A DNA stretch of 64,000 bases from Tetrahymena elliotti 4EA (GCA_000231825.2 JH720312.1:248001-312000); one strand, 5' to 3'. Shown: positions 1 to 14,578, counted from the stretch's first letter. The notes: a model not told the origin generated them from the letters alone. A program made the numbers and translations.

Positions 1-3000
1 AATTAAGTCAATACTTTCAAACACCTACATACTATTATAAATAAATTAAAATATTTAATTTGATTAATTTTTTAATAAAAATCATACTTATTTTCATAGC
101 TAACAATCTTAAATTTAGTGCCAGGATAATCCAAGTAGACACTTGAAACTGTTTCGAACCTAAGATTAAACTATTACAAAAAAATTTTTTAAATCTCATT
201 ACAGCTCAAGCATAAAGAAGAGTATAGAGTTAACTGAGGATCCTCAATTAAGTTATTTTCTATTTATTGTCTACTAAATGAATTCAGAGTTTAATTGGCA
301 ATAATTGGAAAAAAGTCGGATTATTCTTATGCATTTTTTATATCATCTGCAAATGTTTGAAGGTTGTATAGTATTATGATTCCAATGATTAGAGACATCA
401 AAGCAAAAAATAATATGTAGATAACTTTATTTATATTTAAAAAAAGCATTGAATTTTGTTTTAAATTAATTTTTATTTTTCTTACATGAAAATATCTAAG
501 AAGCAACACTAAATATTGTATTTGTTTTATTTAAAATATTTTAAATAAGGACATTACTAGAATTTCTAAATGAAGATGAAGATGAATAGCATGATTATGA
601 TCTTTGAGCATCTATATCATTATTCTCAATTTCTCTTTTATTTGAAATAAGATTTCTTAAAAAATGTTCAGCTTTTTTAAATTCCACCTAATATTTTTTT
701 TAGCCATTTTCTTTTTCAATAATATCATTGTATTACTTTTATTGATAGAGGTTTCTATTACTATCTTCCTCTTAATTCTTTTTAAAAATTGATATTTTTT
801 TACTATCAAATCTACTAGACAATTTATAACTTTAGTCTTGCACATTTTTCTAGTCTTAATCTGCTAAAGATTATATTATTTCATCACATCCTTTAAATGA
901 TGATTATCCATTCATAATTTGTGAAGACAGAAAGGTTTTTTCATTTATAAATGTTGGAGAGTTCAGAGCAGTCAAGTTTGGAGAGTTTAGTGGAAACATA
1001 TTTGGTGAAGATGAATCAATCTTGTGATAAGATCCTTAAGTCTCATCATTTTCCTATACCTTCTATTCGATAACTGTCATTTTCTTATTTTAAATTAATT
1101 TATCTTAAAGATGTTCTATATTTATAACACTTTCTGGTTATATTTGGTTCTTAAAATTTTATTAAGAAGCTAGTATGCTGTTAAGCTACGACTGTTCTTA
1201 GCACATAGACATACTATGATTTTCTTTTAAAATTTTTTATTGAATTTTTGAACAATTAAAATTAATTTACATTTACTATGATCATGATTTGCAAAAGAAC
1301 CTTTGATCTAATAATTTTGATCTATTAACTCTTTAAAAGACATATACTTATTTTCCCTTCCTGAATCTTCCACCTAATAAATTAATTTATATTATAAATA
1401 TAAAAAGATTCTTAGAATTTTTTTACAGTTTCAATGTGCTGTAAATGTCTGAGATTTGTGATCTCAGCTTCAATAGTCTTATCAAATTAAAAATTAGGAG
1501 ATTTAGCTAATTAAGGTTCATCAAAGGAATCTGAATTGATTTAAGAAGATAATTGACTAGCATCCATGGGATTTTAAAGACTTACATAAGTTTTATATTA
1601 TTTTTAAAAATTACTCTCTGCACCAGAATATGAATCTTTCATATTGTTGATTTCCATCACAAAATATTGATTAACAATTTTCTAGTTATTTTTATGGAAA
1701 CTGAGAACTTATTTTTCTAACTTAAATTTAATAATTGTCTAGCTATAGAGTTACTCTTCTTCATATTGCTTTTAATTTTTTCAAAATATTATTTTTCATT
1801 TTGTTTCTTTGTAAAAATGTTATGATAAATAAATTGATATTTCTTTTCTAATTCATTAAATAAAGTATTTACAAAGCTGATCATTTTTATATGTATTAAT
1901 TGATAAAAAGAGACATGAGAAAACTTAACAAAAAGAGACATGAGAAAACTTAACAAAAAATTAATAAAATATTTAATTTACCTTGTTATTGCTTTAAAAA
2001 AATGCTTCAAAATTATCAAACTCTATACCTGAAGAAGTACTTTTGTCATCAAATTGTTTATTTTTATTCTTTTTATCATAGCTTTCTAGAAAAACTCTAA
2101 AGTGTTAAGAAAGTTCCTATGCTTTTTTTGGAAATGAAATTGTATCAGTCTATTCTTCTGAGGTACTTTTAGAAATAGGAATTATTTACATAAAATAAAT
2201 TTAAATTATCTTTCTTACTCGACTTCTGTTTCTAGCTATTTATTTGATTGAAATAAATGCCCATTAGTTTTTACCAAATTAGGCATTAAGACAAACATAT
2301 TTAAATTTTAAATGGCACTTGAAAGACTGATTAGATTTTAATTCTAATTTAATTTATATAGTGTTAAGTTAGCTGCATATTCTTTAATTAATAACTTACT
2401 TTTTCTTAATTATTTTGGCCTCGAGTTTTTTAACTTCTTAGCTTAAAGATTTGGTGAAATATTTTCTTTGTAAAACCAAGTATATTTCCTTTTGAGTCAA
2501 ATAGAATATGTTGTTTATTAGAGTTTAGCTTTAAAATAACTCCAAACATGCAAAAATCATCAAAGTATTAATGAATGTGATCTAAATAAATGTTAACTGG
2601 AAAAATAAATCCTTAACAGTTTCTAGCAAAAGTCTACTTTTTTCTTTATAAGTAGAGAGAAGCACCTCTCTGTATCATGTTTCCTATAAGTTAATTATGA
2701 TATACAGAAATAAATGGAGGAATTAACTACTCAATATGTTAAATTTATTCAAAATCTTTCAGGTAATATTCAAATAAATTAGCCTATTCTTGTGTTTTTT
2801 TACCCAGTATTTTACCTCTTTCTTTCGAAATGCTAATAATAAAATGTTAAACATCTAAATTTGCTAAATTATACTAGTTAATTATAAAATATGGCTTAGA
2901 AAAATCATTTTTCTTTAAGCTAAGAAATTAAGTTTCATATTAATAAGACTAATTAAGCTGGTTCATTACGATACACTTATAAATAGAAATTAACTGTTTA

Positions 3001-5174
3001 ATAAATTTAAAAATAAATAATAGGTGATTGAAGAATAAAATAAATAAATAAATAGGTAATTGGAATAATTTAAAATAAAAGAAAATACCTTGACTATCAT
3101 GGAATTTTCTTCAAATTAGATGTTTTTATTCTCATCAAACAAATTGTTGAATTTTTTTTTCAAGGAAAAGCTTTTTTTTGAAAAACTGATTGCTTCTTTA
3201 TAATATTAATCTATGTTGTCAAATCCATTTTTAGTTCTTTGCCAATAAGCAATTTTATTGTTTACAAAACTAATAAATAGAGGCAATAAATTTTATTTAA
3301 AATTTAATGTTTACTCAACTTCTTTAGTTGAAACTGTTTCTTTAATTTAAGAATTGCCTTATGTTTCGATTAAGGAAGTTTAATAAAAAACTTGTTATTT
3401 TTCTTCAATCTACCTTTCAATTTTTTTACACAATACTTTACAAATAGTTGTAAAATAAAATGAAGATGTTTAATTCTTGGCAAGGTAGGATTTCAGAATA
3501 TGATAAGCTCTGATCGGATTATTTCTAAAGTTTGTAATAAATGAAATATATTTTAAATAGAGATGCTCTCTTTCATTTCTATTTTTTGAAATTATTTTAT
3601 GTTTTAAAAAACGCTAAAATAAATCATCTACAAGTAACAACAAATCTTAATAATTTAGATTATCTTTTGAGTCTTTAAATTAAGATTATTTACAAAAACA
3701 TTCAGGATAAATACACTTCGATTTATGATATCCCAACAACTAGAATAGCTTGAATCGATTGAATTCGTTTTTATATTGATCTATCCCAAATCTTATAAGT
3801 TCTTCCAAATAAAAATCTAAATGCATATAAAGTCTATTGATTTTAAAATTAATTGTGATTGTTATGATAGAAAATTTATAATAAAAATATTAAAAACTAT
3901 CTAACAAGTGTGCTAAAAAAATGTTATTTTAAAAATAATTAGGAGCAAAATAATTGAATAATTTATGGTGTACATTCCTATAATAAATATTAATTAAAAA
4001 CTGACTATCTCTAATTATGTTAAATTTACATTAACTTTATCTAATGCTTATAAATCAAATCTTGCACTTTTTAACTCAGGAAAAGGAAACAGAGAAAAAG
4101 TTAGTTGTAAAATTAATTTCAAAAGAAATAATAAATAAGTGTTTCATGAATAATTAATTACTTTTCAAAATTTTCGTGGGTAATGTGTCGAATACTTTCC
4201 AGTTGATTGTTTTAGATTATATGAAAAAAGTAGGAGAACATCATAATAAGAAATGCCATAGAATAAAATAGATCAGTATCTTTAATTGACTCATTATAAT
4301 TCCAAGCAGCAATAATAGTTACAGAGACATAGTAGTAGTTGCAGCCTATTATGTATAATTTAGATACCATTGAGTTTCTAAAGGGGTAGTTCATTACAAG
4401 ATCTACTAATAAAATTATTCCTACTATTTGAGAAGCAATATAATTTAAGCTTCCTTTTACAATTGCAATGTAGTATATATACATGAATATAACTATAGAA
4501 CCAAGCATTGGGATTTACCATATGTTAAATTTTCTTTTTAAAAAATTCTTATCAAAGAATTCATAGTTTCTAACAAAGAATATCAACATTATTCCAGTAA
4601 ATATTGAAAGAGTTAAACCTACACATGCAAAGAAAATCAAAGCAAAAGGCTTTTTTTCACAGTTTTATAATCTATACTCCACTAAAAAACTATTTTTACT
4701 GCAAGATAGCATAGCTAGGTTAATCTCTACAAATGGTACTTAGAAGATCCAGTAATATAGAGTAAAAAATGTATTCAGATATTGGTTGATTTTTATGATC
4801 GTATTTCTATTTCTTTCTACATAAGGTTTGTAGAACTTTTTCAGAATTGTCAAACCTAACAAATAAAAGTAGTACATATAAGTAATTACCTGCAGGATCC
4901 CGAAAAAAACTAATGTTAAAGTATCAACACCTTTCATAGAAAGCAAAAAAGTTCCTGGAGCGACCTCGTTAATATGGGCAAATATTTTAAATAACTAATC
5001 TGTCTGTACTCTATCTTAATCATTACAAAAAATATATCCACTAATTTAAAAGAAGTAAAACGATATCAAAAAGATGTAAACTGATTCTGGAATAACAAAA
5101 TTCGGTTTATCTTCTAATACTTCAACCATAGTCTTAAAAAAATTTTTTGAGAGAGACTTAAATATCTTGATCAT
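1..5174 (-). CDS. TmcB-like multi-pass membrane protein with PAS-like domain (copy A, 3' end outside window)
   Basis: Read with TAA/TAG as Gln, this is the first of four paralogues of the Tiny macrocysts protein B-like family. The start chosen is the ATG at 5174 (MIKIFKSLSKNFFK), which aligns with the starts of copies B and C. About eight membrane segments fill 4160-5170. A cytosolic part follows: a His/Cys cluster near 3690-3728 (HKSKCIYPECFCK), a helical TPR-like stretch (ITNFRNNPIRAYHILKSYL) around 3400-3600, and a PAS-like domain around 2500-2930 (LIPPFISVYHNQLIGNMIQRG). A Ser/Gln/Asn-rich linker covers about 600-1700. A membrane segment at 345-430 opens the second membrane half, and the frame stays open to base 1. 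Several AT-rich introns are needed; donors are visible near 4162, 3085 and 2400, and exact exon ends are partly unresolved. Family naming is from motif memory. Membrane sensing is inferred; no substrate is known. Confidence 0.72.
1905..1954. repeat. Perfect 25-bp tandem duplication inside an intron of copy A
   Basis: The 25-base unit at 1905-1929 (ends ...GAGAAAACTTAAC) is repeated exactly at 1930-1954. It lies in a stretch that must be spliced out of the TmcB-like gene A, so it should not alter the protein. It looks like a recent local duplication. Confidence 0.9.
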
Positions 5175-6932
5175 TATTTACTTAGTATTTCTTTTAGATT
5201 TTGTTGACTATTTATGATTATATTTGTTTATTATTTCAGCTAAACACTTTTTTTTATTTAGTATTAAATTAATTAATTGGCATTAAGGATTTTATCACTT
5301 TATATTTTGCTTTATTTTTAAGCAGTTCGCATTCACTAAACTAAATTTTACAGCTCTACTTCTACTTAAATTACAATTTATTTTAAAATTTATTAGCAAA
5401 TTTTCATTAGCCTATGGTAAAAACCCAGTAAAAATATTTAAATTCTTACTTTTTTTGATAAATTAATCATAACATACTGAATATTTTTTAGGTATTTTTG
5501 CAAAGAAGTAAAATTAACTTTAAATCTAATATGCAGCTTAAATATTAACATTAAAATAGATTTCTGTTGGGACATGATCAAATTAATAAAATTTAAACTA
5601 TTAATTTGAAATGTTGAAAATAAATTTTTATTTACTAGAACTGGCTATAAATAGATGTAGCAGAAATTTGTTAATTTAAGTAGCGCGTAGTGTAGTGTAG
5701 AGTAGTATATTTATTTCCAACAATAAAATAATCTAACTGAAATTTTAAAATGCTTCTTTTTTTGTAACATCTATCAATTAAATTTAAACTTTTTATTTTT
5801 ATTTAAAATAAATTTATTTCTGAAAATATTTTTTATTTTAAAAATATTTTAACTAGTTACTCAAATAAAAATATAATCAATCTTAAATATTATTTAAAAA
5901 GCATCATTTCATTTTTTTGACATTATGAATGAAATTAAGCCCATTATTAATATAAAAATTACCTTCATTTTCTTATTAAAAATAGACAGATGCTTAAAAG
6001 AATGACAATTTAACAAAAGAATATTTTCTATCTCTCTCTAAAAGTTTAAATAGGATTTTTTTCTTTTTTAATCATTACATTCATTAAGAACAAAATTATT
6101 TTAAAGCGTCATAACTTATCTTCAAATATTCTCTAAGTTTCTTCATATGTTTCACTTTATTATTAATAAATTTGTTAAGAGTAGCCAAACATACACATCT
6201 TTATATTAACTACTATTAATTTAATTTAAGTAAAATTTACAATTTTTTCACTATCCCCATGAGAATTTATTAAATCTATTATTTTACCTTCATTAATTTA
6301 TACATTTTAACAAATAGTTTTTTAAAAATTTATTTTGATAAAATTATTTTATTTCATGAAAATTAACAAATAAAAATGAAATATTTAGTTTTTACAAATT
6401 AAAGTTAAATATAATCATATTTTTATTTTTATGAAACAAATTAGTAAGCAAAATAACACTTTTTTGCTTTATTTAATATATATTATTTTTTTTATTTGCC
6501 TTTAAAATTAAGTAGAAAATCAATAAATAAAATCTAATAAGGTTTTTTATTTTTAAAATAAACAGACGATAATAATAATAATTTTCATATGTCTAGTATG
6601 AACATTATGAGAAAAAATAAGAATAAAAATTTTTATTGAATTTTAAATTATTTGTGTTTTCTTTCTGCCCTCAATTATTTCTAAGTTCATAAGTTCAGAG
6701 CCACAAAAAATTTAAAAGTAAAATTTAATTTTTTTTTTTTAAATGATTTAAAATTTAAAAGAAAAAACAAAGATAAAAAAAATTTGTATCTTAAATAATA
6801 GAATTATAAATGATAATTTTATCAGATAAAAATGACATATGTTAAAGATAAAAGAATTTATTTTAGATAAACTCTTCTTAAAAGAATAATTTAAGTTAAA
6901 AATAACATTCATTCATAAACCAACACAATTTT
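5175..6932. other. Intergenic, AT-rich, between copies A and B
   Basis: About 1.76 kb lies upstream of copy A and downstream of copy B. I found no reading frame with coding character under the ciliate code. The only compositional oddity is a short run of GTAG repeats at 5680-5705. It presumably carries the promoter of copy A and the 3' untranslated region of copy B. Confidence 0.6.
5680..5705. repeat. Short GTAG-repeat patch
   Basis: Five GTAG units occur within 26 bases, separated by CGC, T, T and A. This stands out in homopolymer-like AT surroundings and contains a CGCG core, rare in this window. It lies about 500 bp upstream of the copy A start. Any regulatory role is speculation. Confidence 0.6.
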
Positions 6933-9900
6933 TCATATTTTTTCTAAAGATTTTAAGATGTAGGCAGTGGCTTCTTCTTGGCACTTATAGTAAGGAAGTA
7001 GGGTCAAAGAAAAATTAATTGACTTTAATTCATCGTTAAATTTATTTCTAATTTTTAAGGAAAAAAATAGCCATATAAAACCGAGTACTAAACCAACTGA
7101 AAAAAAGTAAATAAAAATAAGATTTCGAATGTAGCTAGTTTCATTGGTGATAGCTTTACTTATCAACTGACTAATTTCCATAGAATAGTACAAAGGTATA
7201 TCATAGCCATAGATAATTAGGTTAACAAAGGAAGGATTAGAAATAAAATAATTAAATTATTTAATTATATCTTCATCTGAAATGGAACTTATTGTACTCA
7301 ATAGTTAAGTATCTAAGTAGATGTTTTATGAGTAGAGCTCTGAATAACTAGATATTATTCCTGACAAGCCATTTTATATCACTTTTCTGAAAGGGGATGA
7401 ATTGTCTTAGCAAGATACAGATTGTGGTTACATTTCACAAAGATCTTACTGAAATATGTCTAATATCTAATTACAGTATGACTGAGATTATGAGCTAAAA
7501 GATGTTCCAGTTATAGATTCAGAAAATTAATTTATTGACTTCTGTACTTAATTCATTTAATTTTAAAAGAATAATATTGAGAAGTTTGATAAGATATATG
7601 GGTATGGAGGATTGTCTAATTTATTTATTTTGTTTGTAACAAGTAAGTAACCTAAAGTTATTACATTGCTAAGAGACTATGTGTTATTTATGGATTACTC
7701 AAATAAATTACTCAGAGGTTCTATTTCTTTTGTTTTAAAGTAGTTAGTAGCTACAATAGTTATAAAAAAAATACTTCCTGAAATGCAAAAGAAAGATATA
7801 ATTAGAACTTATCTAAGAATTGAGAGATTATGGTTTTAGATTAAAGCAGAAATATACTTCTAGCCTCCAAATTTATTAATAGAAGAAGAATTTGTAGTGC
7901 TTTCGCTATTTTTTTTAAGATTTAGGAAATTTTTCAAGCCATTTAAATTTAAATTCAGTTTTTTTTTAAATTTTGAAAAAACATTTTTTAGTTTAAATTT
8001 TGAAGATTTGCTGCCTTATTGTTATGACTGCTAAGTAAAACTTTTTACTGATTTTTTTTATTACTTTGATTATGTGGTTTATATTTTCTATGATTCATAT
8101 TTTGTTGTATTAGGTTTTGAAATCACAGAAAAAAAGGAACTTGTGATCCAAGATTCTACTTAATCACTTACTAACATTAAACATTCGTTTAATTTTTATA
8201 TTTCAAAAGAAGCTTCATCTAAATTAGTTCTAGCCAATAAAAGTAAGACTTTTGATTTATATTTATTGATAAGCTTAAAGTAGTGAATAAATAGGACAAA
8301 CATTGAAAAAAAGGTACCAGCTACTACTATTGCAAAATATAAATAAAGCTTATTAAATACCTAATTTGCCATTTTTATTGTATTCAATAGCTTTTCAGTA
8401 AAGTTTTATATTTAAATTTAATTTTCTAAGTAATTTGAAACAAAATAAAGAACTGATTATTCTCCTATATCTCCTGAGCTTATTGTACTGTTTAAACAGA
8501 GATCTATCACGTTTATTTAATTATAAAAAATAGTTTGTACATAATTAGCTTCAATCTCAATTGGTTTTCTATAATACATTTTTATAAAATTTATTTACTT
8601 TTTCTTAAATTAAATTATTTACTTATTTGGGAAGAGGTTTATTGTTAGAGTATCTGAATAATCAGAAAAAAGTATTGAGGAAAAAGACTAAATATGAGAC
8701 TAGAATTCTTTAATATTATCAAAACAACTGTTATAAGTGTACTCAATACTGCTTAGTTATAAATTTTAACTGCTTGCTATTTTTGGTGTAAGAATATCAT
8801 CTTCATATTAATTTAGCAGAACTGCATTTAAAGTTTAGTTAGCATAAATATTATTCAAATTCTAGTAAGTAATTAAATCTACAATACTTTAATTTACTTT
8901 TTCTAAAGTATTAAACATCACTAAGCTATACACAAAAGAATAAAAGCTAAACACTACCAAAATAATATCTATATATTTTTAAAAAAATATTAAATACCAA
9001 ATAAACTAAATTCTTAACCATTTAAGAATATATCATGGAAACTATTCCAAAAAATTGAAATTTTAATTAAATTATTCAAATTTTATAATAAAGAGAATAG
9101 GGAAAAAAGATAAATTAGGGTAGGGAGGGTAATATTAAAATAAATAAAAAACTATTTTACATAGTAGAGAGTTAATAATCTTGGACACTTTAATATCTTG
9201 CTTGTTTATAATTTAAGAGACTATATTATGAACAGAGTGCTTGATAGATTACATGCCTTAAGTTGAAGATTATTCACAGTTGATCTCGTCTTCATTACGA
9301 ATTTTTTTATTAGACTAAAATAAATCTACAATATTTTTTATCTTTTGAGGATTTTAAGTTGCTTATGTTTATTATGGATTTATGCTAGCTTCAAACTAAT
9401 TTTCCAAGTGACTCAAATTAATATTGTTATTTGATACTGATTTTCTGCGTCTGCTAGTTGATTACAAGTTTTAGCTGCTTTCATTAAAAGCATTATTGTT
9501 CTATTCATTTTATTGAGATTTTGGAGATAAGATTGAAAGAAAAACATTGCTTTGAAGTTGTTTATTGGAAAAAAGTAAATTTTAAACATTTTGTTAAGTT
9601 GATGAATTTATCATATCATAGATAGAATTATTTTATTATTTTGATGCCGTTGGAGATAAAATTGGGGATTGTCCTGTATCATAATCTTAATTTTTTTCTT
9701 TTTCTTAAATTGAATTAAAGATGTTATTATTTTTACTATTATTAATATATTCACATGTGTTCTCTATTTCATATTCATTGACTTAGTCAAGTTAACTCTA
9801 ATCTAATTTAAAATCCTTTGTTCCAATTTTTAAAAAGTTGTAATCTCGAGAATTATTCTATGTTGATAAAGAATTCATTCGAAGTATTTTAATCATAGGA

Positions 9901-12900
9901 GATTAGTACAAATCTCTCAAAGATTCATCATCTTAAGCATTTTAATGAAATTTAGAATGAATTTTTGTTGATATATTTTTAATTAGTTAGCTATTCTATT
10001 ATACTATTAAATTTAAAGGAACATTCAATATATTCTCTCGATTTATATTTATAAAATACATGTTTTCATACTGATAAATATTATTTTTCTTTATAGATAA
10101 TCTTTTAACACTCATACTGTAAGTAATTTCACTTTGTACAACTATTTCATCCTATTTCCAATACTTTTTTTATATTAAAAGGACATAAAAATAAATATTA
10201 TGAAATTATAAATTACTTCTTCATATTAAGAGATAAAAGAATTTAGCTAATTTAATGTTTATATTTAATCAGAAAAGTTACTACTATATAAGTTACTTTA
10301 GGATAATTTATTTATTTGCTTTTCTGCCATTTTGGCAATTTCAAAAATCTGAATTGGAACATAAATAGTTGAAGATTGATTTGAAATAATTTAATTTAAA
10401 TCTATCTACTTAGTAACTTATTATTCTACCTATGAATTTTTTACATCATTTTATTTGGTTTTATCTTCTTAAGACTCAGAAATATCATTAATAATTTCTT
10501 TTAAAAGCTGAGGAAAAAATAAGAAGAAGTTTATTCCCATGAGCTATTTAAGCTCAAATATTTCAAGTCCCTCTGAATCATTTTTACTTTTTTTAACCTG
10601 AAATGAAATTTAATTAAAAATATCATAAATTTTAACAAATTGATTGAAATTACATCATTAAAGTTGTAAGAAAATAAAGAATTAAATAAGCTTTAAGTTA
10701 TTCCTACTATCTAGCCTATACTGTTAATTACTACAAGCTTTTACTAATCATCCTCTAATTTTTGAATGCTCCCGTTTATCAAAAAGTCGTTTTAGCATGG
10801 TTAAGGAGTCTACATATAAATTCTAACTGATTAAATAAAACCTGTTGACATCCTAATTGCTACTGTGTTGAATGAATCAATTAAACTTGAAGTCCCTTTT
10901 TCTAGGAAATTATCAATAAAACTATTATGAACTACTGAAATCTAATCTGGCATTAGTTCTTAAATATATCTAATGTTTACGAATTCCTAAAATTAGTAAT
11001 TAAAAAAATTAGCCATCTTTGGTGTTAGCTTATTAATTATTCTGCCTCTATCTTAAACTATGCTGATAGTTAAATAGCAAACAGTATTTTTAATTAGATC
11101 TGCATTTACATTAATTATACTTAACAAATGAGATATCCCACCATATTTGTTCAGCATTTCTTATAATTACTACTCTATCTTAAAACATTTTCTCTATTCA
11201 TTTGTCACCAAACTAAAAAAAATTGAATAAATCTATTTTTTAGTATTCAAAAATGTATGAAATAAATAAAATTTTTTTTATATTTTAAGAAATTACTTTT
11301 AGAAATATAAAGTTTTCTTCCAATAAGGCTTAATTCTAAGGTAGTGTATAAAAAGCAACAATTTTTTATTTTAACTTCTCTCCTTTGAGTGCTAATTAAA
11401 TTACTAAGTTAGAAAAATCATCTAACTTATTGAAACCATTGAGAGTAACTTTCCAAAACTGTATCTTTTCTTCCAGATAGTTCTTTATTAATGGAATAAA
11501 TTAATCTTTTTATTGTATAGTCTCAATAATTAGATTGAGCTATAACTGTGGGTTATCTTATTTTTCTAGTGTAACTAATTTCTTATTTTTAAGTTCCATT
11601 AAAACTCCTATTTTTATTTCAATATTATTGGAAATTAGTTGGAAAAAAAAGCTTTAGGCTTTAAGATTTTTCTTTGAAGTTTTAAGTTGATAATATGCCC
11701 TAACTGGATTTTAAAAATAATTAGCAATGAAGGTTATGAATTTAAGCTGTAAGTGTTCTAATTATGATACTTAATACTTATTATATTAATAAGAAAGATA
11801 AATTTCAAACTGTTTATAAATAAATTAAATGATAAAATTTAAATCTATCTCATTATTTGCTGTAATAAACTTCTACTATTTACAAAGACACTCATTCTCT
11901 GTACAAAGTTTCTTATGAAAAAGCAGAGCTTCTATTAATTAGAACTTTGCTTCGTCATCTTTACCTGATATGATGCTAAGAGAATGTAATTTTTCTAAAT
12001 AAAAATCTATAAGTGAAGGATTTCTGTTAAAATAATTTATAAAAGGAAATAAATAAATTTATTTATTTAAAATTAATTAAAATATGTGATTGTAGAAATA
12101 TTTTTTACTTTTTTAATTCACTTGGAGTGTATTTTAATATTTAATAGAATCGCCTTTTATTGTATGAGATAAATGTATAAGAAAGTATAGAGGTTAGAGA
12201 TAATCCGAGGTAGAATAGTTATTTATCATCAATAAAATTATTAGTATTAACCCATACAGAAATTATTATGCTAAAACAAAGCGAGTATGCACATATTACT
12301 GCTTATGCATTTGCAATATACTCATCCCTAAAAGGGAAACAATAAAAGAGCTCTATTAGATTTAAAGATTACAAGATAAAATTTAAAATTTCTTATTCTC
12401 TAAACATATTATCATAATAGTAATAGTTTAACATCATAGCTACTTAAGTTGCTGCCTTAAAAACTGAAACTAAACTATACTTTCTATGAATTAAGTTTTC
12501 TTCATTAAATGTGTAGCATCTAAATAAGTAAATTATAATGATATTTAAAAAAACAGCTTATAGAACTCCTACTAATCCTAAAACTTGCAACTAAATAATA
12601 TTGCTGCATGTTGGGTTATTCCTGTTACTCTAAAGAAAAGAAGACTAAGTGCATGTGATTATACCTAGGCTTATTTCCAAGGTAGGAATAAAAAAAAGAT
12701 ATCTGTAAAACGTTAAATAAGTTTATATAAACAAATTCAAGCTCTCTAATTTCTACTTTTAATATTTGTACCACTTTGGATAAAACTACTTCAAAAGTGT
12801 GATCAATATGATGTATGAGAAAAATAAATAAATTCCAAATTAAAATAGTCCAAAGACTATAAGTGTAAGAGTATCATAGGACTTATAAAATAAAAGATAA

Positions 12901-13115
12901 GTAACTGTAGATGATTCATTTATTCTTAAGATAGCTTAAATCTTATCATCATTTATTGGCTTTGGCTATTTAGTAGAGATATAGTATCCAGCAGACTAAA
13001 TATAATTGACCACTAAAATAGTTGCAAACATTCTTTTGCTCAAATTCATTTTAATAGCAGAATCAACAAGCTCAGTAATGGTTTCTAAGAAAAGATTTAA
13101 CAAATTTATTTTCAT
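6933..13115 (-). CDS. TmcB-like multi-pass membrane protein with PAS-like domain (copy B)
   Basis: This is the second paralogue. The start is the ATG at 13115 (MKINLLNLFLETITELVD), which aligns with the N-termini of copies A and C. The stop is the TGA at 6933. Order of parts: about eight membrane segments (12150-13110); His/Cys cluster at 11879-11917 (HKKLCTENECLCK); TPR-like helices with the family sequence QNPVRAYYQL near 11700; PAS-like domain near 10850-11160 (LMPDQISVVHNSFIDNFLE); Gln/Ser-rich linker around 9200-10550; membrane segment near 8960; extracellular or lumenal domain (about 7250-8900); last membrane segment near 7080. It ends in the shared tail KSINFSLTLLPYYKCQEEA. An intron donor after TPSELKK and an acceptor before NPSLIDFYLEKL are clear; other exon limits are approximate. 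Function is inferred to be membrane sensing or signalling. Confidence 0.75.
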
Positions 13116-14578
13116 TTTAACCTTTGTATCTCTTGTTTTAATATTTTTGTTTCCAGTTAGAATGAATGCTTTAATTAACTTAACTGAATTTTATATACAA
13201 TATTATTATTTATTATCTAAAGCTAATAAAAAACAAATCTAAAAGCAAAAATTAGTTTTTCGATAATTACATAATATTTAAACATTACAAATAAGTAGCA
13301 AGACTTTCTCATTTTTTTTTGTATGAAAGTTATTTTGAAGCAATTATTTATTTATTTTTAAAATTAATGAGGAAAAAAAATTACAAATTCCACTTAATTT
13401 AAATAAATGTGTTAAAATATCCCAAAATAGCTATTCCTTATGTAACATTGAAAATTAAATAATATTTTAATAAAATAATTATATTTTATCTCATAAATTT
13501 TAAAATAGCCACGGAGCAGCAAAAAAATTTATTTCTTTTAAAATTATAATTTTATTTGATAATATTAACTATGAATTTTAATAATTTCTATCTATTTTGT
13601 TGTTTAAAAGCTTTAAAAGTATTTTTATTATTTAATATTTTCAGCTAATTAATCATTTATTATTTCTAGAATATGTTTAAATCCTCTAATTTAGCTGTAT
13701 AATTTATTATAAACTTTAAAATATTTACATATTAAGAGATATCAATAAAGATCGTGTTAATAAATGTCTTTTTAAGTTGCCTCTATAAGTTAATACTTAA
13801 TTTTTTCCTTTTTTTATTCAAAAGTTAATCTTTAGCAATATCTCTATCCTAATAAGAAATAAAATATTTTAAGATTTTCAAAAATTGGTCTGTTTTAGAT
13901 GAAAAATTATTTAAAAATAATGAAATTTAAATCAGTATTAATTAATTTCAATATTAAAAAAGTAAATTTTTTTAATAATTAAAAATTTTTGTCTATTTTG
14001 TCAAATAAATTTTTCTTTCAATAATTCTATTAACAGAAAAAAACAAATTATTTATTATTTATTTTCTTCATTAAAAAATAATAATTAAGAAATTATCATC
14101 TAATTTTTAAAATAATATTTTATTTTCATTTAGGATTTAAATTTTCGAAGTTTTAAGTTATGCTCAAAAGATTTCAAATGAAATAAAAAAATTAAATTTA
14201 TTATTTTATTATTTATTCTTGTGATTTATTTTGTATTCAGATTTATATTCAATCTTAAAAAACAACTTTAAGGAAAATAACATTATTTTTTTATAAATTG
14301 AAAATAAAAAAATAATTTTAAATAATTCCTTCAAAAAAAGAAAGGAAAAAAGTGAAAACATTATTTTTTTAATAATAAAGTAAAATGTTCAATTATTTGA
14401 TCTAAATTGATTGTTTTGGTTGAATTTACTTACTTAAATAATTGAAAAAAATTAATAAAAGATTATTTAATAGAAAAAAAATTGTTCTAGATAATTTGAA
14501 GAAATTTATTTGATAAGAAATTAGTATATTTCTAAAAAAAAAATAACAAACACAAAATATTTTTTATTGCTTTTCAAA
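13116..14578. other. Intergenic, AT-rich, upstream of copy B
   Basis: About 1.46 kb between the copy B start and the stop of the oxidoreductase gene. I see no coding frame and no structured RNA. Runs of A and T dominate. It presumably holds the copy B promoter and the 3' untranslated region of the oxidoreductase. Confidence 0.6.

Noticed and set aside
657..845. 62-codon minus-strand frame rich in Lys and Ile
   Set aside because: The true frame of copy A through this stretch, read with TAA/TAG as Gln, is a different one and stays open on both sides.
13006..13242. 78-codon plus-strand frame with hydrophobic segments
   Set aside because: It is antisense to the copy B N-terminus, whose minus-strand reading aligns with the starts of copies A and C.
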